Positions 1 through 6,397 of a stretch of 6,454 nt of DNA are shown here, piece after piece. Position 1 is the stretch's first letter; each line of letters starts with the position of its first letter. The stretch is from Flavobacteriaceae bacterium (GTDB taxonomy: Bacteria; Bacteroidota; Bacteroidia; Flavobacteriales; Weeksellaceae). The stretch covers positions 1-6,454 of the forward strand of contig JAISSC010000073.1 of the NCBI GenBank assembly GCA_031273305.1, read 5' to 3'. The notes below the pieces were generated by a model. That model searched no databases. It saw only the letters and a list, made by a program, of their open reading frames with translations, and was not told the origin of the DNA. Position numbers and translations under genes: made by a program.

Positions 1-118
1 CAATATTTTCAATATCAATCAAATCATTGTCATTTGATAAATTAAGTAAACATTTGATTGTGTAATCAAATTGATAAATATATCCCGCTATTGTTGCTGT
101 TGCTGACCTTGTTGCCAT
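1..118 (-). CDS. 5' end of a probable defence effector (DUF4297/Cap4-like or ABC-three-component type), cut by the window edge
   Basis: The minus strand opens with ATG at 118 and stays open for 39 codons plus one base to the window edge, so only the N-terminus is visible. The protein starts MATRSATATIAGYIYQFDYT and continues through an LLNL helix-like stretch and an acidic segment ending DLIDIENI. From memory, the pattern small-residue/SAT-x-TI-x-GY-x-YQFD, followed by an LL-rich helix and an I-E-x-I-E-D segment, is typical of large defence proteins with a DUF4297/Cap4-like dsDNA nuclease start or of ABC-three-component system proteins. The last base in the window is a G opening the codon after ENI, which fits the acidic residue expected there. 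The start lies 6 bp after the stop of the XRE regulator gene, so the two almost certainly share a transcript. No Shine-Dalgarno is seen. That this is a real gene start is likely; the family assignment is a memory-based inference from 39 residues. Confidence 0.7.
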   Translation of the reverse strand, partial: MATRSATATIAGYIYQFDYTIKCLLNLSNDNDLIDIENI

Positions 119-124
119 AAATGA

Positions 125-373
125 TTAATCTTGTTTACTATTCTTTGTATCTTCAACCTTTTCTATATTTTTCCTTCTCGTAGCGACAAGCAATTCCCGT
201 ATGTCCACATTCAATATTTTCGCTATATCAGCCAACGTTTCAAGCGAAGGTTGATACACATTACTACACCAGCGGGAAACAGTTGCCTCATTCTTTCCTA
301 AAGTTTCTGCCAACCATTTTCCGGTCTTATTCTGTTCTACAAGAACAACTTTCAATCTGTTAATCCGTTCCAT
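125..373 (-). CDS. XRE-family helix-turn-helix transcriptional regulator
   Basis: This 82-residue protein is a single Cro/C1-type helix-turn-helix domain with a short charged tail. Residues 16-26 (KTGKWLAETLG) and 27-37 (KNEATVSRWCS) form the helix-turn-helix, with the usual recognition-helix pattern ATVSRW. Then come QPSLETLADIAKILNVDIRE (about 41-60) and the LLV ending common in small Bacteroidota XRE proteins. The tail from about residue 65 is rich in K, E and D. It probably binds DNA as a dimer and controls its own operon. The gene is followed after 6 bp by the truncated, defence-like gene, and such XRE genes often precede restriction-modification or other defence genes in this phylum. 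A canonical promoter lies about 25 bp upstream of the start, overlapped by two TATTGATA copies that could be its operator. The family call is firm; the specific target is inferred. Confidence 0.9.
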   Translation of the reverse strand: MERINRLKVVLVEQNKTGKWLAETLGKNEATVSRWCSNVYQPSLETLADIAKILNVDIRELLVATRRKNIEKVEDTKNSKQD

Positions 374-382
374 TTACCATAT

Positions 383-411
383 TATTGATATGTAATGCAA
401 AGATATTGATA
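383..411. repeat. Pair of TATTGATA direct repeats over the XRE promoter, possible operator
   Basis: TATTGATA occurs at 383-390 and again at 404-411, exactly 21 bp apart, which is two helical turns. The second copy overlaps the -7 element and the first covers the expected leader just ahead of the regulator's start codon. That placement fits repression by the XRE protein. The surrounding DNA is very AT-rich, so chance repetition is possible, and binding is inferred. Confidence 0.35.
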
Positions 412-425
412 AAACGTTAATCCAA
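398..425 (-). promoter_or_regulatory. Bacteroidota-type promoter of the XRE operon
   Basis: Read on the minus strand, TTG at 425-423 is followed after 17 bases by TATCTTTG at 405-398, an exact match to the -7 consensus TAnnTTTG with the -33 TTG. Transcription would start near 393 and give a leader of about 20 nt before the ATG at 373. The spacing and the following C (TTTGC) are typical for the phylum. The start point itself is inferred. Confidence 0.6.
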
Positions 426-644
426 CGAAGAATATTAATAAAATTACCAATATTTTAATATTCAATGATATTCACTATTCTATATTTTACTCAACCAGCC
501 GTTTTAAACTTTGTTTAGGATGCAAAAGAAGTGCGATTTGGAGCGGAAACTTTGGCTCTTGAAGGCTATTTATGTTTTTTCTTGTCCTGATAGGCTTCCC
601 TCAAAAATCATCCTGTGTTGCAGGTTATTTTACTTTTATCCCTG

Positions 645-679
645 TTTGGCTTCATAGTAATAATTATTTCTTATTTTTG
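645..679 (+). promoter_or_regulatory. Weak candidate promoter of lolD
   Basis: TTTG at 645-648 and TATTTTTG at 672-679 match the -33 and -7 elements of Bacteroidota promoters, but the 23-base spacer is long and the implied leader is only about 8 nt before the ATG at 692. It is the only exact TAnnTTTG match found on the plus strand ahead of the gene. The T-rich context makes a chance match possible. Confidence 0.3.
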
Positions 680-691
680 TTGAAATATTTT

Positions 692-1360
692 ATGGTACTT
701 ATAGAAAACATTCATAAATCTTTTGGCACTTTAGAAGTCTTAAAAGGGGTTTCTTTGCATATAAAAAAGGGAGAAATAGTTACTATCGTAGGGGAATCAG
801 GGGCAGGAAAATCTACTTTACTGCAAATTATCGGTACTTTGGATACGCCTACTTCTCCTGAAAGGTATCATAGTATTATTGAAATAGATAATCTTCCTAT
901 AACTCAATTACGTGACAAAGAGCTTTCTTTGTTCAGAAATCAAAATATCGGTTTTATCTTTCAGTTTCATCAATTGTTGCCTGAGTTTACCGCTCTGGAA
1001 AATGTGATGTTACCCGGAATGATTGCAAGAAAATCAAAGACAGAACTGCAAAAAAAAGCTAAAGACCTGTTAAATTATCTGAAACTTTCTCATCGTTTGG
1101 AGCATAAACCGGGAGCATTATCGGGTGGAGAGCAACAACGGGTGGCAGTTGCAAGGGCTTTAATGAACAATCCGAAAGTTATTTTAGCCGATGAACCTTC
1201 CGGTAATCTGGATTCAAAAAATGCAGAGGATTTACATCATTTATTTTATCAGTTAAGGAAAGAATTTAATCAGACTTTCATCATCGTTACGCACAATCCA
1301 CTTCTTGCGGAAATGTCCGACAGAAGCCTGTTAATGAAAGATGGAATAATTGCCAACTGA
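692..1360 (+). CDS. lolD: LolD-type ABC transporter ATP-binding protein (lipoprotein release)
   Basis: A 222-residue ABC ATPase of the MacB/LolD class. Visible motifs are Walker A GESGAGKST (34-42), Q-loop Q91 in FIFQFHQLLPEFTALENV (88-105), signature LSGGEQQR (143-150), Walker B VILADEP (163-169, with D167 and E168), D-loop SGNLD (170-174) and H-loop H201. The QFHxLLPEFTALENV stretch is characteristic of LolD, which powers LolCE-type extraction of lipoproteins from the inner membrane for delivery to the outer membrane. The length equals that of a single nucleotide-binding domain, and no membrane partner is encoded nearby. I chose ATG 692 because MVLIENIHKSFG is the usual family start; an in-frame ATG at 572 would add 40 hydrophobic residues foreign to the family. 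It converges on the DUF493 gene with 31 bp between stops. A role as the ATPase of another MacB-like exporter cannot be excluded. Confidence 0.88.
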   Translation: MVLIENIHKSFGTLEVLKGVSLHIKKGEIVTIVGESGAGKSTLLQIIGTLDTPTSPERYHSIIEIDNLPITQLRDKELSLFRNQNIGFIFQFHQLLPEFTALENVMLPGMIARKSKTELQKKAKDLLNYLKLSHRLEHKPGALSGGEQQRVAVARALMNNPKVILADEPSGNLDSKNAEDLHHLFYQLRKEFNQTFIIVTHNPLLAEMSDRSLLMKDGIIAN

Positions 1361-1391
1361 CACGGGTTTTTTATTTCAACAACCTGTAAAT

Positions 1392-1712
1392 CTATAACAT
1401 TACAATATCTTCGATTTCACTTGCTTCTTTATAGTATTCAATAACCGAAGTAGAATCTGTTACATACAGGGTTATAGTTACACCGGTATATTTCTTTTGT
1501 TTACTTTCCTTCGTGGAAAATGAGGCAGAGCTGTGGTCAAATATTTTATGTAACTGAGCTATTTTTTTGTTTTCTGTAGGGATTATGAATTTAAATGTAT
1601 AATTTCCCGGAAAATGATGTTCTTTATCTAATTTCTCTTTAAATCCGGAGTAGAAAACTTCCTGATTTCGCTCGTTATTTTTTGAATCTTCTATTTTGTC
1701 GCTTTTTTCCAT
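1392..1712 (-). CDS. DUF493 (YbeD-like) family protein
   Basis: A 106-residue soluble protein. After a charged, probably flexible N-terminal tail of about 20 residues comes the DUF493 pattern: FYSGFKEKLDKEHHFPGNYT (about 21-40), FKFIIPTENKKIAQLHKIFD (41-60), then KYTGVTITLYVTDSTSVIEY (about 74-93) and a closing YKEASEIEDIVML. The F-P-x-x-Y-x-FKFIIP and YTxVTI signatures with alternating strands match the small ferredoxin-like alpha/beta fold of E. coli YbeD, whose molecular role is not established; an ACT-like regulatory function has been suggested for the family. It starts 64 bp after the stop of the acyl-CoA ligase gene on the same strand, with no TAnnTTTG element between them, so the two are probably cotranscribed. 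Whether it regulates that enzyme is unknown. Confidence 0.82.
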   Translation of the reverse strand: MEKSDKIEDSKNNERNQEVFYSGFKEKLDKEHHFPGNYTFKFIIPTENKKIAQLHKIFDHSSASFSTKESKQKKYTGVTITLYVTDSTSVIEYYKEASEIEDIVML

Positions 1713-1776
1713 GCTTTATTTAGTACAAAACTCACGCCATTTTATTTTTATGTCATTCAGGCTCTTATTATTTCGT

Positions 1777-3546
1777 CTATTTATCATACATCTTATTATA
1801 GAGGTCGATGTATTTTTTCTTGATTATTTTTCTTCTCAGTTTTAGGGTAGGAGTGAGTTCTTCCCCCTCTATAGACCAAACGGTTGGTGTTAGTTCAAAC
1901 TTCTTGATCTTCTCCCAATTTCCCAAAATTTGATTCACCTTTTCCACATCTTCCATAATCCGTTCTCTAATGATCGGATTTTTCACGATCTCTTCCGGCG
2001 ACATATAGGCATTCATATGCAGATGCTTAAATTTTATATATTCACTGATAAAGTTAAAATCGGGTTGAATGAGAGCACATGGCATTTTTTCTCCGTCTCC
2101 CACCACCATTGCCTGCTCGATAAACCGGGATTGTTTTAGATAATTTTCCGTAATTTGAGGCGTAATATATTTCCCTCCGGAGGTCTTAAATATTTCCTTT
2201 TTCCTATCGGTGATAACTAAAAATCCGTCTTTCATATGCCCGATGTCTCCGGTTTTAAACCAACCATCTTCCGTAAAGGTTTCTTTTGTTTTTTCTTCAT
2301 CATTGTGGTATCCTATAAACACATTGGGACCTTTGGTCAAAATTTCCCCGTCTTCTGCTATCTTTACTAAGCTGTCTTTTATAAGAGGACCTACGGTACC
2401 AAACCTGAATAAATCTTTTTTATTCCCGTTTACCGCAATAACCGGAGAAGTTTCGGTTAGTCCATACCCTTCCATGATAGGTAGTCCTGCTGCAAAGAAC
2501 ATTCTGTTCAGGTTCTCTGCCAATGCCGCACTTCCGCATATGATGAGCTTTAATTCTCTTCCTAAACCTTCCCGCCACTTTTTAAACACTAAGGCATCGG
2601 CTATTTTATGGGATAAACCGTTGTTTTTAAAAGGTTCGAATTTTTCGGCTACCTTAAGTGACCACGTGAAGATTTGAGATTTTATCCATCCTCCGGAAAT
2701 TCCTTTGTTATAAATAGCTGCATATAATTTCTCCACCACTCTGGGAACCGCCGTTATAACATTAGGCTTAACTTCTTTTAAGTTCAGGGCTAATTTTTCA
2801 ATACTTTCTGCAAAATAAATAGTATAAGACCTGTACATAAAAATATATGTTACCATTCTTTCCAATACATGGCAGATAGGAAGAAAACTTAATACCCGGT
2901 ATCCTTCATCTCCCTCGATTATTACTCTTTCATGGCAGTTTAAAACATTGGATATTATATTTCTATGGCTAAGCATTACTCCTTTGGGTTTTCCTGTGGT
3001 TCCGGAAGTATATATTAAGGTTACCAGATCATCCGGTTGGATTATGTCCTTTAAACTATCTACTTCATACTGAGTGCCGGCATCTTCTCCCATACTGCGG
3101 ATTGTCGTCCAATGGGTTCCTCCTTCTACTTCATCAAAGGTGAAAATACTTACCAGATTAGGGCATTCTTTCCGTATATTCTGAATCTTCTCAAATAATC
3201 CCTCATCCGACACAAAACAAAAAATGGATTGACTGTCATTGAATACATAGATAAAATCCTCTTTGCTAAGGGTTGGATATATTGGAACGGTAACAGCTCC
3301 TATCTGTTGGATGGCGTAATCCATAATAAGCCATTCGGTTCTGTTGATCGAAGTGATTATAGCTATTTTGTCTCCCGGCTTTATTCCGTATTTTAATAAA
3401 CCTCTGCTTACCTGATTGACCTGGTCAATTAATGATTCCGTTGATGTATATTCCCAAATGCCCTCTTTTTTGGTGACTAATGATTTTTCTATGGGATTAT
3501 TATCTAATTGATGGTATAAAATATCGAATAATCTTGTTGGGTTCAT
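1777..3546 (-). CDS. Long-chain fatty-acid--CoA ligase (AMP-forming)
   Basis: A 589-residue adenylate-forming enzyme that would activate long-chain fatty acids to acyl-CoA through an acyl-AMP intermediate, feeding lipid synthesis or beta-oxidation; cytoplasmic or membrane-associated. The P-loop is YTSGTTGKPKGV (179-190), the adenine-binding motif YGLTETSP (361-368), TGD at 432-434, the hinge motif DRKKEIFKTSGGKYI (447-461) and the C-terminal LTPTLKLRRK (564-573), whose K569 is the probable catalytic lysine. The long N-terminal domain and the LTPTLKLRRK ending match bacterial and eukaryotic ACSL-type ligases rather than acetyl-CoA synthetase. All core motifs are intact and the length is normal for this group. 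The start MNPTRLFDIL is usual for flavobacterial homologues. It is preceded by its own -7 element and followed by the DUF493 gene. The exact chain-length preference cannot be read from sequence, so I give no symbol. Confidence 0.95.
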   Translation of the reverse strand: MNPTRLFDILYHQLDNNPIEKSLVTKKEGIWEYTSTESLIDQVNQVSRGLLKYGIKPGDKIAIITSINRTEWLIMDYAIQQIGAVTVPIYPTLSKEDFIYVFNDSQSIFCFVSDEGLFEKIQNIRKECPNLVSIFTFDEVEGGTHWTTIRSMGEDAGTQYEVDSLKDIIQPDDLVTLIYTSGTTGKPKGVMLSHRNIISNVLNCHERVIIEGDEGYRVLSFLPICHVLERMVTYIFMYRSYTIYFAESIEKLALNLKEVKPNVITAVPRVVEKLYAAIYNKGISGGWIKSQIFTWSLKVAEKFEPFKNNGLSHKIADALVFKKWREGLGRELKLIICGSAALAENLNRMFFAAGLPIMEGYGLTETSPVIAVNGNKKDLFRFGTVGPLIKDSLVKIAEDGEILTKGPNVFIGYHNDEEKTKETFTEDGWFKTGDIGHMKDGFLVITDRKKEIFKTSGGKYITPQITENYLKQSRFIEQAMVVGDGEKMPCALIQPDFNFISEYIKFKHLHMNAYMSPEEIVKNPIIRERIMEDVEKVNQILGNWEKIKKFELTPTVWSIEGEELTPTLKLRRKIIKKKYIDLYNKMYDK

Positions 3547-3594
3547 TTTTTGTGTTTTTTAATTTTTGAAAAATACTAAAAAATATCATATTGA

Positions 3595-3602
3595 CAAAGT
3601 TA
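3595..3602 (-). promoter_or_regulatory. Promoter -7 element of the acyl-CoA ligase gene
   Basis: On the minus strand TAACTTTG (3602-3595) matches TAnnTTTG exactly, about 48 bp ahead of the start codon at 3546. No clear TTG is found at the -33 distance, so the assignment rests on the -7 box and its position. Confidence 0.5.
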
Positions 3603-3711
3603 ATCTATGTAAATATAATTTTATACATCGGTGGGTTATTTTGCGGGGGTTGATCTATAAAAAACAAGCATTTTTTTATAAAAGTCACTTAAGGAACAGG
3701 GTTTTAATGAG

Positions 3712-3745
3712 AAAAGTCGGCATAATAATCTTCGTGCCGACTTTT
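3712..3745 (-). terminator. Rho-independent terminator after glyA
   Basis: AAAAGTCGGCA at 3712-3722 pairs perfectly with TGCCGACTTTT at 3735-3745, giving an 11-bp stem around a 12-nt loop. It lies about 20 bp beyond the glyA stop. On the minus strand the stem runs into a short T stretch (TTTTC), and on the plus strand it ends in TTTTT, so it could work both ways. Only glyA transcription reaches it from an identified gene, and it separates glyA from the acyl-CoA ligase promoter downstream. Confidence 0.85.
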
Positions 3746-3764
3746 TATCAGAATTATTATATCA

Positions 3765-5036
3765 TTACCACTGAAATAATGGTTTTGAATTCATTAATAA
3801 ATTTACCTCTGCCTTAACTTTATTAATTGTAGTTTCATTTTCAGGGTCTGAAATTACGTCATTTATAAAGTCTGCAATTTTAATCATATCTTCCTCTTTT
3901 AATCCTCTCGTTGTCACTGCTGCCGTTCCTAAACGTATTCCTGAAGTGATAAAAGGGCTACGGTCATCATATGGGATCATATTTTTATTACATGTAATAT
4001 CTGCCTGTTCCAATAATTTCTCTGCCGCCTTACCTGTGATGTTTTTATTATGCAGGTCTATCAACATCAAATGATTATCCGTTCCTCCGGAAATAATATC
4101 AAAACCTCTTTCAACCAATGCTTTTGACAGAGTTTGTGCATTTTTCAATACTTGTAATATGTAATTAAAATAATTGTCACTTAGGGCTTCATTGAAAGTT
4201 ATTGCTTTTGCGGCGATGATGTGTTCTAAAGGACCTCCCTGAGTTCCGGGAAAAACGGCACTGTCTAAGATTTGAGACATCAGTTTTAATTCTCCTTTTG
4301 GCGTTTTATGTCCGAAAGGATTTTCAAAATCTTTTCCCAGCATGATCATTCCTCCGCGTGTTCCTCTTAATGTTTTATGTGTTGTTGTGGTAACTATATC
4401 GCAGTACGGCATTGGGTCATTTAAAATTCCTTTTGCTATAAGACCTGACGGATGTGAAATATCAGCCATTAAAACAGCTCCTACTTCATTTGCCACTTCT
4501 CTGAACTTTTTATAGTCATAATCTCTTGAATATGCGGATGCTCCTATTATAATCAACTTCGGTTTCTCCCTCAAGGCGGTTTCAACCATTTCTTCGTAAT
4601 TAATTCGTCCGTCTTCTTTGTTTACTTTGTAAAAAACAGGGTTATACGTAAGTCCCGAAAAATTAACAGGTGATCCGTGCGTTAAATGTCCTCCATGTGC
4701 CAGGTCAAGCCCCATTACTGTTTCTCCGGGTTTTAAACAAGCTAAAAATACCGCAGCATTTGCCTGTGCTCCCGAATGAGGCTGAACATTCACAAATTCT
4801 GCTCCGAATAGTTCTTTTGCTCTGTCTATGGCAATCTGTTCTATGTCATCTACTATCTCACATCCTCCATAATATCTTCTGCCGGGATAGCCTTCTGCAT
4901 ACTTATTAGTTAAGACAGAACCTGCTGCCTTCATAACATCTTCACTAACAAAATTTTCAGAGGCAATAAGTTCTATTCCTTTTATTTGTCTCTGTTTTTC
5001 CTTTTCAATCAAATCGAAAATAATGTCTTGATTCAT
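3765..5036 (-). CDS. glyA: Serine hydroxymethyltransferase
   Basis: A complete 423-residue PLP enzyme that converts serine and tetrahydrofolate to glycine and 5,10-methylene-tetrahydrofolate, the main entry into one-carbon metabolism. It has IELIASENFVS (21-31), NKYAEGYPGRRYYGG (44-58), SGAQAN (88-93), the PLP-contacting ADISH (191-195, D192 and H195 being the cofactor-stacking and binding residues by analogy) and the Schiff-base lysine K221 in TTTTHKTLRG (216-225). FPGTQGGPLEH (262-272) and SGIRLGTAAVTTRG (365-378) are also family hallmarks. One oddity is RGTRGG at 224-229, where most homologues I know have RGPRGG. Its start is 50 bp after galE on the same strand; a -7 element in that gap suggests it can be transcribed alone, and a strong hairpin follows it. 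Identity is certain from the active-site set. Confidence 0.98.
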   Translation of the reverse strand: MNQDIIFDLIEKEKQRQIKGIELIASENFVSEDVMKAAGSVLTNKYAEGYPGRRYYGGCEIVDDIEQIAIDRAKELFGAEFVNVQPHSGAQANAAVFLACLKPGETVMGLDLAHGGHLTHGSPVNFSGLTYNPVFYKVNKEDGRINYEEMVETALREKPKLIIIGASAYSRDYDYKKFREVANEVGAVLMADISHPSGLIAKGILNDPMPYCDIVTTTTHKTLRGTRGGMIMLGKDFENPFGHKTPKGELKLMSQILDSAVFPGTQGGPLEHIIAAKAITFNEALSDNYFNYILQVLKNAQTLSKALVERGFDIISGGTDNHLMLIDLHNKNITGKAAEKLLEQADITCNKNMIPYDDRSPFITSGIRLGTAAVTTRGLKEEDMIKIADFINDVISDPENETTINKVKAEVNLLMNSKPLFQW

Positions 5037-5055
5037 AATTTGGTTTAATTTTATT

Positions 5056-5063
5056 CAAATATA
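5056..5063 (-). promoter_or_regulatory. Promoter -7 element of glyA
   Basis: On the minus strand TATATTTG (5063-5056) is an exact TAnnTTTG match lying in the 50-bp galE-glyA gap, with an expected leader of roughly 15 nt before the ATG at 5036. The -33 region would fall around the galE stop codon and shows no clear TTG. It suggests glyA expression independent of galE, although read-through is possible because no hairpin is seen in the gap. Confidence 0.45.
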
Positions 5064-5086
5064 CGTAGTTTATTAAAATCACAGTT

Positions 5087-6118
5087 TTATTTTATCTGTT
5101 TTCTGTATGATTTCTCCCAATTCCATGCATCTTTCACCATGTCTTCAAGGGTATATTGTGCTTCCCATTTTAAAATTTTATTTGCTTTAGTGCAGCCGGC
5201 ATAGATACTTTCCACATCACCGCTTCTTCTGCTGCCTGTTATATAGGGAACCTCTACCTGATTTACTTTCTCAAAGGTTTTCACAATTTCCAATACGGAA
5301 TTTCCTGTTCCTGTTCCTATATTAAATACATCGTAAGGAGAGGTATCTGTCCGGGTTAACAGGTAATTACATGCATTTACGTGAGCTTTAGCCAGGTCTG
5401 CCACATGGATATAATCCCGGATACAGGTTCCGTCCGGAGTATTATAATCATCCCCGAATATGGTAAGTTTTTCTCTTATCCCGATAGCTGTCTGAGTTAT
5501 ATAAGGCATTAAATTAGAAGGGATTCCTTTAGGTAGTTCTCCTATCAGTGAGGATTTATGTGCTCCTACCGGATTGAAATACCGTAAAGATAATACTTTG
5601 AGCCAGCCTGTTTCGGAGACTTTTTCCAGAATATCTTCCGCCATTTGCTTGGTACTTCCGTAGGAAGACAACGATTTTTGAAGTGGAGACAATTCATTTA
5701 CAGGTAAGTGTTCCGGCTGTCCATAGACTGTTGCCGACGATGAAAACACAAAATTCCCGACTTCAAATTCTTTCATTATATCTAAAACGGTAAGCAAAGA
5801 AACCAGATTCACCCTGTAATAAGTCAGAGGTATCTCCATTGATTCTCCTACTGCTTTTTTAGCTGCAAAATGAATACAGGCTTTTATCTCTTTATTTTCT
5901 GTGAAAACGGCTCTTAGTTTTTCCGGATCACAAACATCATAAGGATAAAATTCGGGTCTGCTTCCGGTGATCTGTTCTATCCGATCCAGTATAAATAATT
6001 CCGAGTTGCTCAAATCATCGACAATAACCGGCTCAAATCCCGATTGAATTAACTCAACTACGGTATGCGAACCTATAAATCCTAACCCTCCCGTCACTAA
6101 AATTTTTACTTTTGCCAT
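5087..6118 (-). CDS. galE: UDP-glucose 4-epimerase
   Basis: A complete 343-residue extended short-chain dehydrogenase that interconverts UDP-glucose and UDP-galactose using bound NAD, serving galactose catabolism (Leloir pathway) and the supply of sugars for surface polysaccharides. The NAD-binding TGGLGFIGSH spans residues 9-18, followed by VDDLSN (33-38), HFAAKKAVGES (83-93), SSSATVYG (126-133) with the catalytic Ser/Thr, and the catalytic pair Y153 and K157 in YGSTK. RYFNPVGAH (179-187), PDGTCIRDYIHVADLA (228-243), FNIGTGTGNSVLE (265-277) and RRSGDVES (297-304) are all family hallmarks. The length is close to the roughly 338 residues of E. coli GalE. It starts MAKVKILVTGG, as expected for the family. 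It is upstream of glyA, with no functional link evident. No other sugar genes are visible, so whether its main role is catabolic or biosynthetic is open. Confidence 0.97.
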   Translation of the reverse strand: MAKVKILVTGGLGFIGSHTVVELIQSGFEPVIVDDLSNSELFILDRIEQITGSRPEFYPYDVCDPEKLRAVFTENKEIKACIHFAAKKAVGESMEIPLTYYRVNLVSLLTVLDIMKEFEVGNFVFSSSATVYGQPEHLPVNELSPLQKSLSSYGSTKQMAEDILEKVSETGWLKVLSLRYFNPVGAHKSSLIGELPKGIPSNLMPYITQTAIGIREKLTIFGDDYNTPDGTCIRDYIHVADLAKAHVNACNYLLTRTDTSPYDVFNIGTGTGNSVLEIVKTFEKVNQVEVPYITGSRRSGDVESIYAGCTKANKILKWEAQYTLEDMVKDAWNWEKSYRKQIK

Positions 6119-6397
6119 AACAAAACCAAGTCTAATTGGAATGAATATTTTGCTTTTTTAATAATAATCAGGGTGCAAAGTTATATATTTTTTAGATTGA
6201 AATTCCGTGATTTATCTTTCTAATTTTCACGAAATCCATACGCCGTCAACAATGCTTGTTTCAACAACCTCTACTCCTCTGATAGTGGGAAGATTACATC
6301 TTGATTAGACAGTTTTTAACCCCAAAGGATTCTTTGGGTATTGTCGGCAATTTTGAATGAGGCAGTACAGGTTCAATTAGAAAATGCAACAAAAGGT
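6119..6397. other. Region upstream of galE without an intact gene
   Basis: It holds the galE promoter and leader (to about 6190) and then about 200 bp with no complete gene. A 25-codon minus-strand frame at 6227-6304 between stops (containing LPTIRGVEVVETSIVDGVW) reads like protein but has no start codon, and could be a gene remnant. A perfect short palindrome, CCCAAAG-GATT-CTTTGGG, sits at 6321-6338 without a T-tract on either side. No tRNA, CRISPR or insertion-sequence ends were recognised. Confidence 0.5.
6176..6183 (-). promoter_or_regulatory. Promoter -7 element of galE
   Basis: On the minus strand TAACTTTG followed by C (6183-6176) matches TAnnTTTG exactly, about 57 bp before the galE start at 6118. 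The -33 region has no clear TTG. The identical TAACTTTG core is used ahead of the acyl-CoA ligase gene. Confidence 0.5.

Larger units (their letters stand above)
374..691. other. Divergent intergenic region between the XRE operon and lolD
   Basis: No intact gene is visible. From left to right it holds the XRE promoter with its TATTGATA copies, then a very AT-rich stretch with AATATT at 431-436, 449-454 and 457-462, and then, from about 487, less AT-rich DNA that looks partly coding. A 23-codon plus-strand frame at 519-590 (DAKEVRFGAETLALEG and on) sits between two stops, and the minus strand has an overlapping open frame that ends at 487-489 without any start codon. The last part, up to 691, is T-rich leader of lolD. 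The in-frame upstream ATG at 572 would add 40 hydrophobic residues unlike any LolD and is not used as the start here. Confidence 0.6.

Noticed and set aside
17..71. Repeated CATTTGAT and AATCAAAT octamers near the left edge
   Set aside because: They lie inside the truncated coding frame in AT-rich codons and have irregular spacing, so chance is the simplest explanation.
572..691. In-frame upstream extension of lolD by 40 residues from ATG 572
   Set aside because: The extension is hydrophobic, unlike LolD N-termini, and MVLIENIHKSFG at 692 is the standard family start.
1362..1387. Hairpin ACGGGTT/AACCTGT between the convergent lolD and DUF493 gene ends
   Set aside because: The stem is only 7 bp with one G-U pair on the plus strand and a mismatch on the minus strand, and no T-tract follows on either side, so a terminator call is too weak.
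1930..2677. Two plus-strand open frames at 1930-2139 and 2210-2677
   Set aside because: Both lie entirely antisense within the well-supported acyl-CoA ligase gene and show no domain.
3566..3817. 83-codon plus-strand open frame
   Set aside because: It crosses the acyl-CoA ligase promoter and the glyA terminator and overlaps the glyA 3' end; its composition is that of translated AT-rich non-coding DNA.
4670..4909. 79-codon plus-strand open frame
   Set aside because: It is antisense inside glyA and a shadow of its codon pattern.
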